A stretch of 64,000 nucleotides of DNA, from contig JANUWI010000015.1 of NCBI GenBank assembly GCA_025504975.1, forward strand, positions 372,001 to 436,000, written 5' to 3'. Under the pieces are notes generated by a model, which had not been told where the DNA came from, made no database searches, and worked only from the letters and a program-made list of their open reading frames with translations. This DNA is from Plenodomus lindquistii. Taxonomy: Eukaryota; Ascomycota; Dothideomycetes; Pleosporales; Leptosphaeriaceae. Below are positions 1-11,665 of the stretch, piece by piece. Positions within the stretch are counted from its first letter, which is position 1, and the number at the start of each line of letters is the position of its first letter. A program made the position numbers and the translations under genes.

Positions 1-487
1 GGAAATCGGTGACAGGGGAGAGCTCGCAATAAATGGGCCGGCCGGCGTACCAGCGGCTGTTGAGGGCGTCGCAGGCTTTTTGGCTGTCTTCTTCGTACTT
101 GAAGCGCACGTATACGTTGCCGATGAGATCTGTTCGCGACGAGTTAGTAAGCGATGGCGCAGTGAGAGTCGAGGGAAGGCACGTACGGTCATTGTTATTG
201 TCGCAAACCACCAGCTCCTCCACCAGCCCAAACTGGCACAGCTCGCACCAAATGTCCTCGTAAAAGGCATCAAAGTGCATCTGCATCTGCTGCGGGTTCA
301 TCTTGTTCTTGGGGTCGTAGGCCGGGTTCTGGTATAGGTTGGGCAGCAGGATTGTCTGGCTGTACGAGGGCTTGACGTGTTTGCGCGAGCAGCGGTCGCC
401 GTGGCGGCAGGCGCCAATCTTGTAGTAGAAGGAGCAGTTGACCTTGTCCTGCTCCGTACCGAAAATGGAGGCGAGGTAGTTGGCCAT
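1..487 (-). CDS. U2AF1: U2 snRNP auxiliary factor small subunit (U2AF35/23-like), 3' part off the window
   Basis: This is the small subunit of U2AF, which reads the AG at the 3' splice site in the nucleus. Translation starts at the ATG at 487 (MANYLASIFGTEQDKVNC). The exons are 487-187 and 129-1, separated by a 57 bp intron (186-130) with GTACGT at its start and ACAG at its end. The first CCCH zinc finger (C-x8-C-x5-C-x3-H, CSFYYKIGACRHGDRCSRKH) is complete. The start of the RRM (IGNVYVRFKYEE) follows, and the window cuts the protein at about residue 143 of an expected 200-odd. The second zinc finger lies outside the window. The match to the family is unmistakable over the visible part. Confidence 0.95.
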   Translation of the reverse strand, partial: MANYLASIFGTEQDKVNCSFYYKIGACRHGDRCSRKHVKPSYSQTILLPNLYQNPAYDPKNKMNPQQMQMHFDAFYEDIWCELCQFGLVEELVVCDNNNDRTCLPSTLTAPSLTNSSRTDLIGNVYVRFKYEEDSQKACDALNSRWYAGRPIYCELSPVTDF

Positions 488-792
488 GGTGTCGGTTTCG
501 CGGTCGCTATGTAGTTCGGAAAGTGTTGGACGTGTGGGCGCAAGTGATGGCGAGGGTTGTGTGGCGAGAGATGGATGGGATGTCGTCGTGTTACGCGCCC
601 GGTGCAAAAGTCGCGATGAAGCTGGACTGGACTGGCGCCACGCTAAATTGGGCTAGCGCGCTGCGATTACTGAGCTAGGGGAATGCTCGAGAATCCCATC
701 ACTTGCCCTCTTCTCCTTTCACGTTTTCGTTCTCGGCCAATATATTTCACGTGCCCACTTTCAGACGACCCTAAGGGTCTCCAAGGATCGAC
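488..792. other. Intergenic region between divergent genes
   Basis: About 300 bp separates the start codons of the U2AF gene (minus) and the small secreted protein gene (plus). It should hold both promoters. I see no clear TATA box or repeat. Confidence 0.5.
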
Positions 793-1029
793 ATGTGGTT
801 TCCAGCATCTACTGTCATGATCGTGGCGCTGTACCCGCTCTTTTGCACAGCACAGCAACATGGAAGGCACGATGCCTTCAACATAGTCAGAAGACAAGCT
901 TGTGATGGAGTGGCTTGCGGCTATTACGGCGATGTGTGTTGCCCGTCAGGAACAACTTGCGCTACCGATGAGGTCAATCAGGCCGTATGCGTTGCCGCCA
1001 ATCGAACGGTTTCCATCCAGAGCTGCTAA
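793..1029 (+). CDS. Small cysteine-rich secreted protein
   Basis: A 78-residue single-exon protein that I do not recognise. Residues 1-20 form a hydrophobic signal peptide ending near FCTAQQ. A short propeptide may end at the dibasic VRR (33-34), a site typical of Kex2 processing. The mature part has seven cysteines (37, 42, 49, 50, 56, 66, 78) spaced C-x4-C-x6-CC-x5-C-x9-C-x11-C, plus one possible N-glycosylation site (NRT). A short, secreted, Cys-rich protein with a CC pair suggests a disulfide-knotted extracellular protein, such as a candidate effector or antimicrobial-type peptide. This is inference from architecture only. The odd cysteine number leaves one unpaired. The gene is short, so a chance ORF is not excluded. 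Confidence 0.6.
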   Translation: MWFPASTVMIVALYPLFCTAQQHGRHDAFNIVRRQACDGVACGYYGDVCCPSGTTCATDEVNQAVCVAANRTVSIQSC

Positions 1030-1892
1030 TGCGTCTTTGAAGCCTAAGCCAAATAAATGGATCTTCTTGTTGTTCAGAGTGCTTTGCATTGTCCATTGTT
1101 CAAGCTGTTTTCGCCAATCCGTCTCGCAGCTTCAAAGGCTTTCGCTGACACAACTAACATGCGAGAGTCTTCCCGTTCTAAGCTCCAACGCAGAGGGACG
1201 CAACTGGACGCTCAGTCTAGTGCCTTGAACATAGGATGTACGGTGGCAAAGCAAGCATACGCTCAAGCCAGGCCTCTGCTTCTCTGCTTGGAAGCTAAGC
1301 CTTACTCTGAGTGTGGCTTGCTCTGCTATTTGCACGAGGAAGTAGTGGCTCCCTCTGACTATCAATGCAGTATATTGCGCGAACTTAGTGGTCGATTCAA
1401 GCATAATCTCTACGATTGAATTGAGGAGTTCGAAACATCTAACCCTTGATTCAAAGTCCAACAGAGACTCGATGCTCCAGCTGGCCAAATCATCAATTCA
1501 TCCCGCGGCCGGTTGGCACCTTCCTAAGTTGGCGCTCACCATCTGGAGGGCTGGACCCTGAGATGCTTAATCTCAACGTCTGTCGCGTAACGCTGCACCA
1601 GCACACTTGTCTATCACGCGACAATTGGTAACATTAGCACGCATCCCAACGAACACACTAGATCTCGGCCTAAGATGCATGGTTTGGTGGAGAGCGTCGT
1701 TACGAAAAGGGCGCATGACGCGACGGGCGGCTAGCCGTTACTGCGGGGACTGCGGAGCACGCGCGAGTCAGACGACGAGCATGAGAGCTCGTTATTACCG
1801 CAGCATGGTTGCTCTTGTTTTCACCACCTACTAGCTGTTTGCGAGAATTTGAGTGGGTGAGGAATGGCTCAGGTGTATATCAAACCGCCAGT
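1030..1892. other. Intergenic region, no gene supported
   Basis: There are ORFs up to 120 codons on both strands, for example 1057-1419, but none shows a domain, signal peptide or splice structure. The 3' part should be the promoter and 5' UTR of the MFS transporter. Confidence 0.5.
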
Positions 1893-3953
1893 ATGACGAC
1901 GACCACGACAGAGCGCCGGCTTCCAGTTCGGCAGCTCATAATACTATGTAAGCTCTTTCCACGACTACGAGACAGACCTATCATACCAGAAGACTGTTCG
2001 AACTACATGCTGACAAAATTTAATAGCAATATGTCGTTTCGCCGAGCCCATCGCCCTCACCTCCGTCTTCCCCTACATGCCCGAACTCATGGAGTCGTTC
2101 GGCATTCCCGAAAACGACATCGCTCACTGGGCCGGCATCGCATCCTCCACCTTCTCCCTCTGCCAGGCCTTTACCGGCCTCATATGGGGCGCCGCATCCG
2201 ATCGCTACGGCCGCAAGCCCATTATTCTCTTCGGCCTGTTCAACACAATGTGGACCATGTTACTGTGGGGGTTTTCGGTCAACTTGCCCATGGCGCTAGC
2301 AGCGCGCGCAATGATGGGCTTGATGAATGGCAATGTGGGTATCCTGAGGACAACGGTCGCAGAACTGTGTCCGTGGAAAGAATTGCAACCACGCGCTTTC
2401 AGTGTCATGCCGCTTGTTTACACAGTGGGCGCGATCTTTGGTCCGACGTTGGGAGGTGCGCTGAGTAACCCGTTGAGGGTTGATCCGACGAAGCCTAGAG
2501 GCAAGAGGTTTCTGGAGAGATTCCCGTATGTGCTGCCGAATATTGTGGCGGCGGCCTTTTTCACGACAGGCATTGTAGTAGGGTTCCTGTTTCTGCAGGA
2601 GACGCTTGCAAGCAAGAAGGGAAAGAAGGATCTGGGTCTTCGAACCGGCGAGAAGGTGGTGGCTCTCGTGAGGAAAATGCTGGGGCTGAAGAACGAAGCG
2701 GGGGATGGCGATGCAGAACGCGAGCCGCTCCTAGGTCAGCGTAAGGTCGATGCTGAAATGGTTCTCCCCCCGAACGTCGCAGGCGAGGTCAACAAGAAAT
2801 CAAAGCCATCGATCCGAGACGTCCTCACCTACCAGACGACACTGAATCTTGTCGTTTACACTATTCTGGCACTCTACACTTTGGCTTTTGACCAGGTGCA
2901 TGTTCCCATTCTTGCATTCATACTCGTTCGCTGACTATGACAACCTAGCTCCTCCCTGTATTCATGCACCACCCTCCCCAATCTCCCTCCGACCCAGAGA
3001 GATCACTGCCATTGAAGTTTGCTGGCGGCTTTGGCATTGACTCCCGCCGCATTGGTTTCATCTTCACCATCTTCGCCATAACCTCCACGCTCTGTCAATT
3101 TTTGCTCTTTCCGCCGCTCGCACGCCGTCTCGGTGTGCTCACGTGTCTGCGCATCGCCTTTCTCCTGTTCCCGGCTGTGTTCTTCATCACGCCATTCATA
3201 TCACTCATTGAGGATCCTACGACACGCGAAGCGACGATGGTGGCATTGCTCATGGTCAGAGGTGTTGCGGGCACTTTCGCGTTCCCAACAAGTACAATCA
3301 TGCTTACGAACAGCGCGTCGAGTCTGAGTGTATTGGGAACAATCAATGGACTAGCCACTAGCGTCAGTGCAGTGGGAAGGGCTGTGGGACCAACTATCGG
3401 TGGTGGACTCTTCACGTGGGGCGTCAAGAGGGGCTACGTTGTTGTGCCATTCTTCACGATGAGTGTCATCGCGTTACTTGCTGCGATTCCTACGTTCTGG
3501 CTAGTTGAAGGCAAAGGCTTTGGCGGGGACGTTGAGGAAATCGAGGAAGAAGAAGAGGCAGCAGATCCTCCAGCAATATCGAATCTGGACGGCGCTCCGG
3601 AGGCAAGACCAAAGCTGCAAAACACTTCTTCACAAGATGAAGCAGTGCTGTCGGAATCCGAATTTGGCGAGCCAGCTGGTATCGATATCTTGAGCCGTTA
3701 CCCCACGCATTCGAGCATCGCGGCAGTATCAGAAGAAGGTGATGGGTTTAGTGATGCAGAGGAACGTAACCGCAGACGGAGATCGAGTCAACTGGAGAGT
3801 GCGTTGAGTGGTTCGCACCAAGGGAAAAGAAGAGGACTGCGGAGGAGAAGCTCTACGCCTATTGGAATGGGCAAAGGCTTCAGGAGGTATAGTTCGAACC
3901 TCGGGGTGTCGGGAGCTGTTGGTAGTGGAGGTGCGAGTTGGGGTGGGACATAA
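1893..3953 (+). CDS. MFS transporter (zinc-induced-facilitator/YCR023C-like branch)
   Basis: A 642-residue major facilitator in the plasma or vacuolar membrane. The exons are 1893-1947, 2027-2895 and 2949-3953, and the introns (79 and 53 bp) keep phase. The N-terminal half carries the MFS motif A region (GAASDRYGRKPIILFG) after TM2 and a glycine-rich TM5 (GAIFGPTLGG). The C-terminal half has GLATSVSAVGRAVGPTIGG. A long charged loop links the halves (KKGKKDLGLRTGEK onward). The tail beyond TM12 is about 150 residues, acidic then Arg/Ser-rich, and probably cytosolic and phosphorylated. Motif layout resembles the fungal drug/metal-type transporters related to yeast YCR023C, but the substrate cannot be read from sequence. 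The second intron starts with the weak donor GTGCAT; its use is supported because reading through hits a stop at 2934. Confidence 0.88.
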
Positions 3954-4015
3954 GACCACAGAACACTACCTGGCCCTCTTACCATCTGCTCCTACACAGA
4001 AAATCATTGTCATTA

Positions 4016-5346
4016 TCAAAATGCTCTTCCCACTCTCGGCGCGTCTGCAATATCCAGAGACTCCACGTCCCACCCAGCTCTTGCCCCACCCAAATGCTCA
4101 CTCGAAGGGACATGGCCCAAAACCTCATTCTCGACTCTGACTTCCCTTGTGCGCCATATCTCCCCCTTCCCCATCCCTCCATCCTCTCTCCATATCCCCG
4201 TATCCTCTCTCTCACTTGAGCCGTCAGTCGTCGCCCTTAAAACCTTCATCTTAAACCCGGTCTCCGCATTCCCCTCCGCCGCCGTAATACTTGTAGCAAG
4301 GCGACTCCTACTGGCACTCCTATCCTGATTCCCCCGCCCCTCTTCACCATACGTCCGTCCATACCCCCTATTCAGACTCGCCTGCTTAATCCTCGTGCCC
4401 AATACCCCACAATACCCCAAAACCCGCTGAAACGGCATCCTCAAACATGGCACACAAATAACAATCACGCCCACCAATTCCTCGACCACACTCCACAACC
4501 CAATCCCAATACTCTCATTCACCGGATCCGCCGTCCTCCCAAACCTCGCCGCAGCCACAATCTTAACAATCGACGCCGTCCCCGCAAAAACACCCAAACT
4601 CATCAGCAAAAACAGCACCACGCGTTCACGCAGCGGGCGTCTCAAATGCTGCAAGAACGACAATGGAAGCAGCGCGAAGATAAAATCCGTGACTATGTTT
4701 ACAACACCCGAGGCTATACTCGAAATCCCCACTACGCGCTTACTCCAACACCGTCCCGCGACTTCGCCGAGTAGATCCCACTGTTTGCGCACGGGCACGC
4801 ACTGCGAGAGCGTGGCGCAGGTATTGTACACGCCGAGTAGTACCTGCACGCCTATCATCACATACAGGAATGTGTGTAACCGGCGTGAAGGGCTGATGCG
4901 AAGTAACGTCAATGCGAAGGAGGATTTTATCGCCGCCATGGCTAAGGCCCACAGGGGCTGGGATATCGTGGCGTATTTGAAGGATGTTGTTGCTTGGGCG
5001 AGGGTGAATGGGGTGGTGGGGTGGAATATGTAAGGGAAGGTTTGGAGGAGGAGGGTTGTGTTTGTTAGGACGAGGATCTGGGGTGGAGTTAGTAACTGGA
5101 TTAGTTGGATTTATGGAAGATGGTGGGAGGGAGGAAGTGAGGTGGAAGACGCACGTATGCGATTGCGCATATCCAGTCGTCGAGGTGCATGCGGTATGTT
5201 GGTGTAAGGCGTATGTATATTCTGCCACTGAATACGAGGATTGCTATGCTGTGTAGGGATAGTGCGGTGCTAATGAAGATGCGGGCGTTGGATTGAGCGG
5301 CGGGGGAAGGGAGGATGGGGGTCGTGTGAGGGTCTGGAGAAGACAT
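4016..5346 (-). CDS. Rhodopsin-domain (Pth11-related) seven-helix membrane protein
   Basis: A 417-residue membrane protein of the fungal 'rhodopsin domain' family (PF20684-type). The exons are 5346-5155 and 5077-4016, with a 77 bp intron (GTGCGT..CCAG). Helix 1 lies near FISTALSLHSIAILVFSGR, then LDDW (a conserved family motif), then helices to about residue 260. Typical features are a cysteine-containing extracellular loop (CATLSQCVPVRKQWD) and the VVEELVGVIVICVPCLR helix. There is no CFEM domain, so it is not a full Pth11 receptor. The last 140 residues are a hydrophilic, Arg/Ser-rich cytosolic tail. The gene is convergent with the MFS transporter, with 62 bp between stop codons. The ligand and signalling role are unknown. 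Confidence 0.85.
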
Positions 5347-6102
5347 GGTGGTGGGTGCGGTGTGTTGGTGTGCAGGTGGGTGGGTGGGTGGTTAGGTGTC
5401 ACATGGTCACGCCGTGTGTTTGGTCATAAGACAATGCTATGTTGTAGGGCATGAATCTTAGATAGCGTGAAGGATTGCAAGGGACTGGACAAATGGAGAG
5501 CAGAGCATGCGAGTGCGTAGTGAAGATTCCGGATACATGTTTGAGATCTCCCAACGTCCCTTCCCCGCAGCATGGGGCTGCAAAGAACGCCAGAGCGCAC
5601 AGCAGTACCTTGGTTCTGGAAACCATTGGATATGTTGGCTGGGCCATGCTTCATCTAAGTAACCAATATGTACTCGTTTCTTTGCAGTGCTCTAGATACA
5701 CGGGACAGGAATATGTGCGGTCGCAGCTTCGTTTCATGCATATAGCGCCTAGATGACAACCCAGTGGTTGCGATTTGTATGCGTGGATATAGGCTGAATG
5801 ATGATTTTGAGCCGGAGTTAGAACTGCTGCGGGTCGATGGAGGATTGATGAAGTAGGTACATAGGCTAAAAGCGGGAGGAAGACATCCGCATACACATCA
5901 TCACGCATTTCGACATTGCAAATGCCACACATCTGCAGGAAGTACAGTAGACGAGGAACTAACGGTGAGATGTACTGATAGGTCAAGCAATTCCACAGAC
6001 TGGATGAACGTTCCAGCGGTTATGTACCAACAACTGACAAATGACAACTCTCAGGGACCCGATTGATTGGTTTAACCAACACTTAAGCAAATATCCTCTC
6101 CC
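5347..6102. other. Intergenic region upstream of the rhodopsin-domain gene
   Basis: It contains the promoter of the minus-strand gene. ORFs of 80-111 codons (for example 5651-5986 minus) are unsupported. A GT-rich tract (GGTGGGTGGGTGG) lies near 5375-5395. Confidence 0.5.
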
Positions 6103-6438
6103 TTACACCCAAACCCAACAATTCCACCGCCGAGGAAGCATGCATTTCACAGTCAGTACATCGTACGCCGATGATCTCTTCTCACAGCCTGGATGAACAT
6201 TTTTCGCATTCTTCTCGTCTATAGGTCGACGATTTGAAGGCTCTTTGGTCCCATTTACATAGCCCTTCTTTCGAATTACCAGCAGCAAATCCGCAACACC
6301 AAGCTTCTTGTTCTTGTCCGCTACAAAGACGAGAGATTCCTCTTGCATAATGCAGTCGATGTTGTAGAGTAGCGAGCTCTCGTGACCGCAAGAAAAAGAT
6401 CTCGCGGTTTCGGCGCAGTAGTTGGATTTGTTGAATTG
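6103..6438 (-). CDS. Possible terminal exon of a small cysteine-containing protein
   Basis: An open frame of 111 residues runs from a good 3' splice site (GATTATAG, ending at 6439) to a stop at 6103. It carries six cysteines (YCAE, SFSCG, NIDCI, HPGCE, VKCML, WNCW) and is hydrophilic, with a fairly even residue mix. The 5' exon was not found. A donor AAG|GTGAGT near 6670 is in phase but its own frame has no ATG, so the gene model is incomplete. It could be a secreted protein missing its signal-peptide exon, or a decaying gene. I do not recognise a family. Confidence 0.3.
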   Translation of the reverse strand, partial: QFNKSNYCAETARSFSCGHESSLLYNIDCIMQEESLVFVADKNKKLGVADLLLVIRKKGYVNGTKEPSNRRPIDEKNAKNVHPGCEKRSSAYDVLTVKCMLPRRWNCWVWV

Positions 6439-6448
6439 CTATAATCAC

Positions 6449-7663
6449 GAAATTACTAGGTATGTCATATGATAGGGCTATAGGGTAGATGTCCTTGAAA
6501 TGTACAAGGCTGAGTCATCACACTGCTCTTTGTGGGTCTCAATGATGTTATTCGTTGTGAGATGACTTCGTGTGCTCCAGCAAATTGACAAGAGAGTACA
6601 CGTCTTCTTGCGGCGCTTGGAGAAAAATTCACTACTTTGGTCAGCTCAAAGTAGCAGTAATTTACTCACCTTATTGCATCCTTGACGAAGTTTAATCAGG
6701 TTGAAAGTTCAACTTCTCCAGAGCGACATGGCCCGTGCACGCTAACGTCCATTCACGTACCACCGGTAGCTTGCCGTGCCTGCGTCTTCACAACTTCACT
6801 TACTTGCACACATCTTTCACCGACAGAGACAAACGGCAATGATCCCTCGACTTGGCACCAGGCACTACACTGCGCTTACGCTGTCCTGAGTCACAAATAG
6901 CGCCCGCATCTTATCGCTAAGGTCCGGGTCGGCCCCGCAAGCGGTGCTGGTTCGCGTGTTTGTAGTCCAAGCACCCTTCAATGTACATTCGTGTGTACCA
7001 TGTGAGAAGAGAACTACAATTCTAGATGTCATATCGACACCCGTCCACAAAGGGTGGCAGTGTCTGAGCCCTCTCAAGGTGCATTCGACGATCGCCGAGA
7101 GCTACACGCGTTCCTATTTATTACGAGCAGTGGAACTTGCACACAACAATTCAATAATGGAGCCAACGCAAAGGCGGGGCCATGAAAGCTCTAATGTTGT
7201 CGGGCAGTCTGGCTTGCCTTTCACAAGCCCCGGACCCCACTTAATAAGTTGGCCCTGACCGCCAGAAAATATGCCAAACGGAGGGTGAGAACGCACAAGG
7301 TTGAAAAATAGTCACTTCGGACCTACAGGCTGAGGTCTCTTTCCAAGACGTTTTGCTATCCTTTGGCAGCGTAGGTGTGAAATCGTGTAGACTAGCGCTA
7401 TTCCGGTCAGCGATCGAGCTCTAGCGCTACATCGTGTGACGTGAACTGGGCCTTTACAACGACTGCTACCTGATCCGCTTCACTGGGAGCTGCCTAGTCT
7501 ATGCGGTCAGCCTCTACAGTATATAGTGTCGCCTGGCTCTCGAGTTCACGAACCCGGCCTCGCCCTTCACGATAAACTCACCCACGACATCACCTACCTG
7601 GGCCAACGGTGAGTGGGCCTGGTACAGTTCCCATATCACAAACTTTATTTCACAGACCGATTG
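6449..7663. other. Intergenic region and 5' UTR of the next gene
   Basis: No gene is supported. A likely 5' UTR intron lies at 7609-7655 (GTGAGT..TTCACAG), just before the chosen start at 7664. Confidence 0.5.
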
Positions 7664-9544
7664 ATGGTCACATTAGTTGATCTTACCTCAAGCCGTTCAA
7701 AGCCACCTCCAGAGCTTGCGTTCATGTCTGAACGCGGGTTCAGCGTCGGTCGCGGTCGCGACTCCACATCTATGGATAGCACTACCTCTACAGACACATC
7801 CAAATCAGCTCTATCTCCATGCCCTTCGATTTCTCCACCACCTCTAGACGTCTCTGAACAACTGTCACTCGCCCCAATGCTACCAGATTCAATGACGGCG
7901 ACGACAACGAAGCTAGTACCTCAGTTTCTCGACACTCAGCTCTACACTCCCGGCGCAAATAGCGTTTTCTTCCAGGATCAAGAAGAAGCCGAAGGTTCGA
8001 TGGCGAACTGTCTGTGGCGTGCACCTGAGAATGATCCTACCATTCCGACCTCCAGCACGGACGATCGTCGTATTGTAAAGCAGATCTTTGATGCTATGAA
8101 AGATGTTTCCGAAGCCAATGAGACACCGGGCAGTGCCAACCTCAAGCGTTTCACTCCAGTGCCTCACTACAAGGACTGGGCTCTCGAGCTCTGCGCATGG
8201 GACGTTCTTGTAAGCGCAACACCAGCCATTGTTCCAACATCAAATAACTAATATAGTTGAGATTGTCACAAAGCAGATCCACTTGGAAGGCTTCCGCTGC
8301 CGCCTTTATGACGTGACACTCATTGGCAGCATCAGTGAAACTCGAAACTGGTGCTTCCAGCATCGTATCAACGTAATCTGCTTTGTCCTCAAGGTAAATC
8401 CAGTGACCGGATCATGATCGAATACCGAATAATACGTGCATAGCGCTCAAAGACTGCGACTGTCAACTTGATGGTAAGTGAACGACTCCATTATTGCTGC
8501 ATGAGCTTTAATAACGACCGCTCAGAAAAAAGAGAAGATCATCACACTTGTTGGAGCCCCGCACAAGCTGGCTGCTGGCATTTATACTAACTCCAACTCA
8601 AATGCCAACCGTGCCGTTTGGGTCATAAACGGCCGCGACGCTGATAAGGAGCATCAGAACGGCGTACGCAAGCCGCGCCATGGCAAGGATAGGGACAAGT
8701 TACCTTTACCGAAGCGTCACATGCGAAACAACGAGGGCACTGCGCAGATAGAGCATGTCGTGAAGAAGATCAAGAGTAGCCGATTGGGCAACAGTTCACG
8801 CGACGCTTCTTGTCAGTTGTCGACACCCCAAACCAGAGACAGGCTTCTCAACTGACACACTCTACAGCCTCTCCGCCTGTCGAGCCAGTCCCGTCTCCAT
8901 CGCCTCTTGCTACAGGTGCTGTTGGCCGCCGTCATCTTCAGGCCATGGCTGGTACCGCTACGGGTCCTCCCTCAGCCCTTCCTTCCTTGAATCACGGCTT
9001 TGTCCCGTACCAGATCTCCAATTACCCGCCTTTCAACTACCAGCCTCTCCATTACGAACCTCTCGCCTACCCACCCCATGATCACCACCCCAATATCTCC
9101 AGCGCTAGAGCTTCATTGGCCACCGTCCCTGCGCGCGACTACAACAAGGGCAACGACAGTGACGTGGCTGAGGCTCCCAACCTTCCTTTCAGAAGCTTAT
9201 CTCTGGGTGCCATCAACGGTTTTCTTCATACCTCGCGTCCTATCTCGGAAGGTCATCACAACGGCGACACCCATATCAAGTGTGAGTCTGACAGCGGCGA
9301 CGGGCCATCCGTTGGATCACCCAGCGTCGCCATCCGTACTCTCGGTCACTCCCACAATCTTACCCATGCTTCTCCTGCGGCTGATCGTTTTGATGGGGAT
9401 ACGGAAGACGCTACTGACACCACTACGCGCCGTTCTGCGCCCAAGCCTGCCATCAAAGTCAAGCCTACTGAGGGCACGCATGACCCCGCTACCATCGATG
9501 CCGCTCGTGCCCTGGCTTCGATGCAGCAAGAATCCACGGCTTGA
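7664..9544 (+). CDS. Unrecognised five-exon protein with a conserved-looking core and proline-rich tail
   Basis: A 556-residue protein. The exons are 7664-8209, 8262-8393, 8444-8473, 8526-8811 and 8868-9544, and all junctions keep phase; exon 3 is only 30 nt. The start ATG follows a probable 5' UTR intron. The first ~110 residues are Ser/Thr-rich and low complexity. The middle (about 135-260) is compact, with IHLEGFRCRLYDV, WCFQHRINVICFVLK and EKIITLVGAPHKLAAGIYT, spread over the short exons. A basic stretch follows (RKPRHGKDRDKLPLPKRH, then KKIKSS). The C-terminal 230 residues are Pro/Ser/Tyr-rich and disordered. The basic cluster suggests a nuclear protein, possibly a regulator, but no DNA-binding domain is recognised. 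The second junction uses acceptor TTGAG at 8261 because the nearer TATAG would break the frame. Confidence 0.72.
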
Positions 9545-11665
9545 AGTCATGCGGGCTCACCTTCTTCTCTATCACCCATCCAAACAATACCCCCAGACGC
9601 TGTGTTCACATAACATATGCATGTCGAGGCACGTGTTAAACAGAGCACTTACTCACAGCACGATATTGATAGTCACCTCATTGATCTGGAATGGATTTGT
9701 TGGCGGTCTTACGTCAACACGCTCAGGGTCTACCTGAGCTCCTTGGTGCGCATGCAGAAACAGCATGGCATTGGCACAAGGAGGGAGTCCTAGCCTTGGG
9801 GACTATCAATAGGAGACTAATGTACATTGGACAATATCTACTCATCATCATTGCTCTGTTGTGTCTGCGCAATGTAAAACGCCTCTAATCTCATGCAGCG
9901 AAGCCCAACGACTGACACCGCGTGGATCACTGCACCTCACCTTAGCAACAGCATACATGTATTCAAGGTCCAATGGCTGATCACCCATCCTGCATTCCGA
10001 CTATCCACCCAGTTCCATACGCGGGTTGAAACTCCCCAAACCAGTATGTTCGCGAATGCTGCGCGCTAGCATAATCATGTTGCGACCTGTTGACCCTCTA
10101 ATCTACCATTGTAGACAACATGCCGGTATTACCTTGCTTGGCTTTCAACAAGCCTGGCTTATCGATACCTCCCCGCCTTTCGGCTATCTTGAAACCGACA
10201 GAGAAACAGAGCAGCTGCCGGGCACTTCAATGGTGGTCGCGCGATCTTGGAAGTATGTGTATGGGAGCGAGGACGCGCAACTTATCGTGCTGGGCGTCTG
10301 GCATACTCATGTTCAAATATAGTCACTGGCTAGGCGTCAATCTGGGTCGCACTGCGATATTAGATATCTGGGTCTTCCAGGACAAAGCGATGCGCTCCAA
10401 TCAAACCTCCGACGTTGATTCTTAGTGTGAATGTCCAGCAGCCAATCATGGCCGGCCAGCCTTGCGACCTGAAACGTAGCCGAGCGGCGGTAACCTCCAC
10501 TCTAGATCCCCACCTTCACTTCCCACAAGAGGGACTCACTTCCCGCGGCGCCTCGTGGATGCGCGATCACCTATCGTTGGGTAGTGCAAGACCCGCTTCC
10601 AGACGTTTCGATGCGTGAATGTTTCTATCCTGTTATTCTTGGTCGCCATGTATACACCGGGTCGCGACACGCACGCATCCACTGCGTCGAGACCGCGAAA
10701 AAGTTTCTGACACCACAAGCGACTCGCTCCCATTGCTTCCTTGCAATAACGTGCGCCGTTGTGAGGAAGATCGCCTTACCACGTATGTGAAGCCTAGCTC
10801 TCGCTACGTGTCGTAGATCCACGGCACACGAGCTTCTTGATACTCCACAAACTCGATCTCATGTCTGAGGCATCACTAGTGCAGCCCTGCGAAGGATTAA
10901 AGTGCCGAGTACGTAAGAAAAGAACTGCGCCTAACTTACGGGAGGCTGCATATGAGCGCGCTACGCCTCGACCACGCGCCGGGAGCCAATGTAGCGATGC
11001 TGGCGGCTACAGCTTAGGCCCACATTGAAACACAGATCCAACTCTCATGTGTAAGGCTGCTAAGGCTTGACTACGGAGTCGCATGCTGTGGCGCTGTGTT
11101 TCGGTGCATCTTGTGTCTCCTCCTCTATTGGCTACCGTTTGTTCAGTGGTTCTAGGCCTGAGGGTTCGCCATTGTACTCAGCGTTTGTCACACCAGCCCT
11201 CAACTCCTCATATGAACCGTATCCGCGGCAGTACCGAAGATGTGCTCCCACACTACATTGCGTATTCCCTTCTGTTTGTTTACTTTTTTTCTTTCCGTTC
11301 GTGTTGCTTGGGTGCGCGCGCTGTGCAACGCACAATCGACTAAAGCTTCTACACATTGTCTCTGCGAACAATGGTAGTGTAGCCGTTCCTGGTGAAGACG
11401 AGTCAACCACGTGGATCGATATTGTGCCTTCACAAAGTACCTCTGGACAGGTTTCACTTCACTACAACTGGGATTTTCATAATCTTCTTCACAATTTTTT
11501 CCCACTCAGCAAGCTCCTTCAGCACTTTACTACAACACATTCACCGATAGCGACTGCGCTTTTTGTACAAAGTCCTAGCTTCCTCACCACACTCTTTCGC
11601 TCTTGCTGGCCAAGACTACGAAAGCTCAACCACAACTTTCGATTACGAACAAAATACCGCTTAGG
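9545..11665. other. Long intergenic region, no gene supported
   Basis: Two kilobases without convincing coding potential. Short ORFs (10026-10322, 10415-10618, 11067-11343 and others) lack domains, conserved-looking composition and splice sites. The last few hundred bases are C/T-rich (TTTTTTTCTTTCC near 11285), as in many fungal promoters. Confidence 0.5.

Noticed and set aside
5651..5986. 111-codon minus-strand ORF
   Set aside because: No recognisable features and lies in the promoter of the rhodopsin-domain gene.
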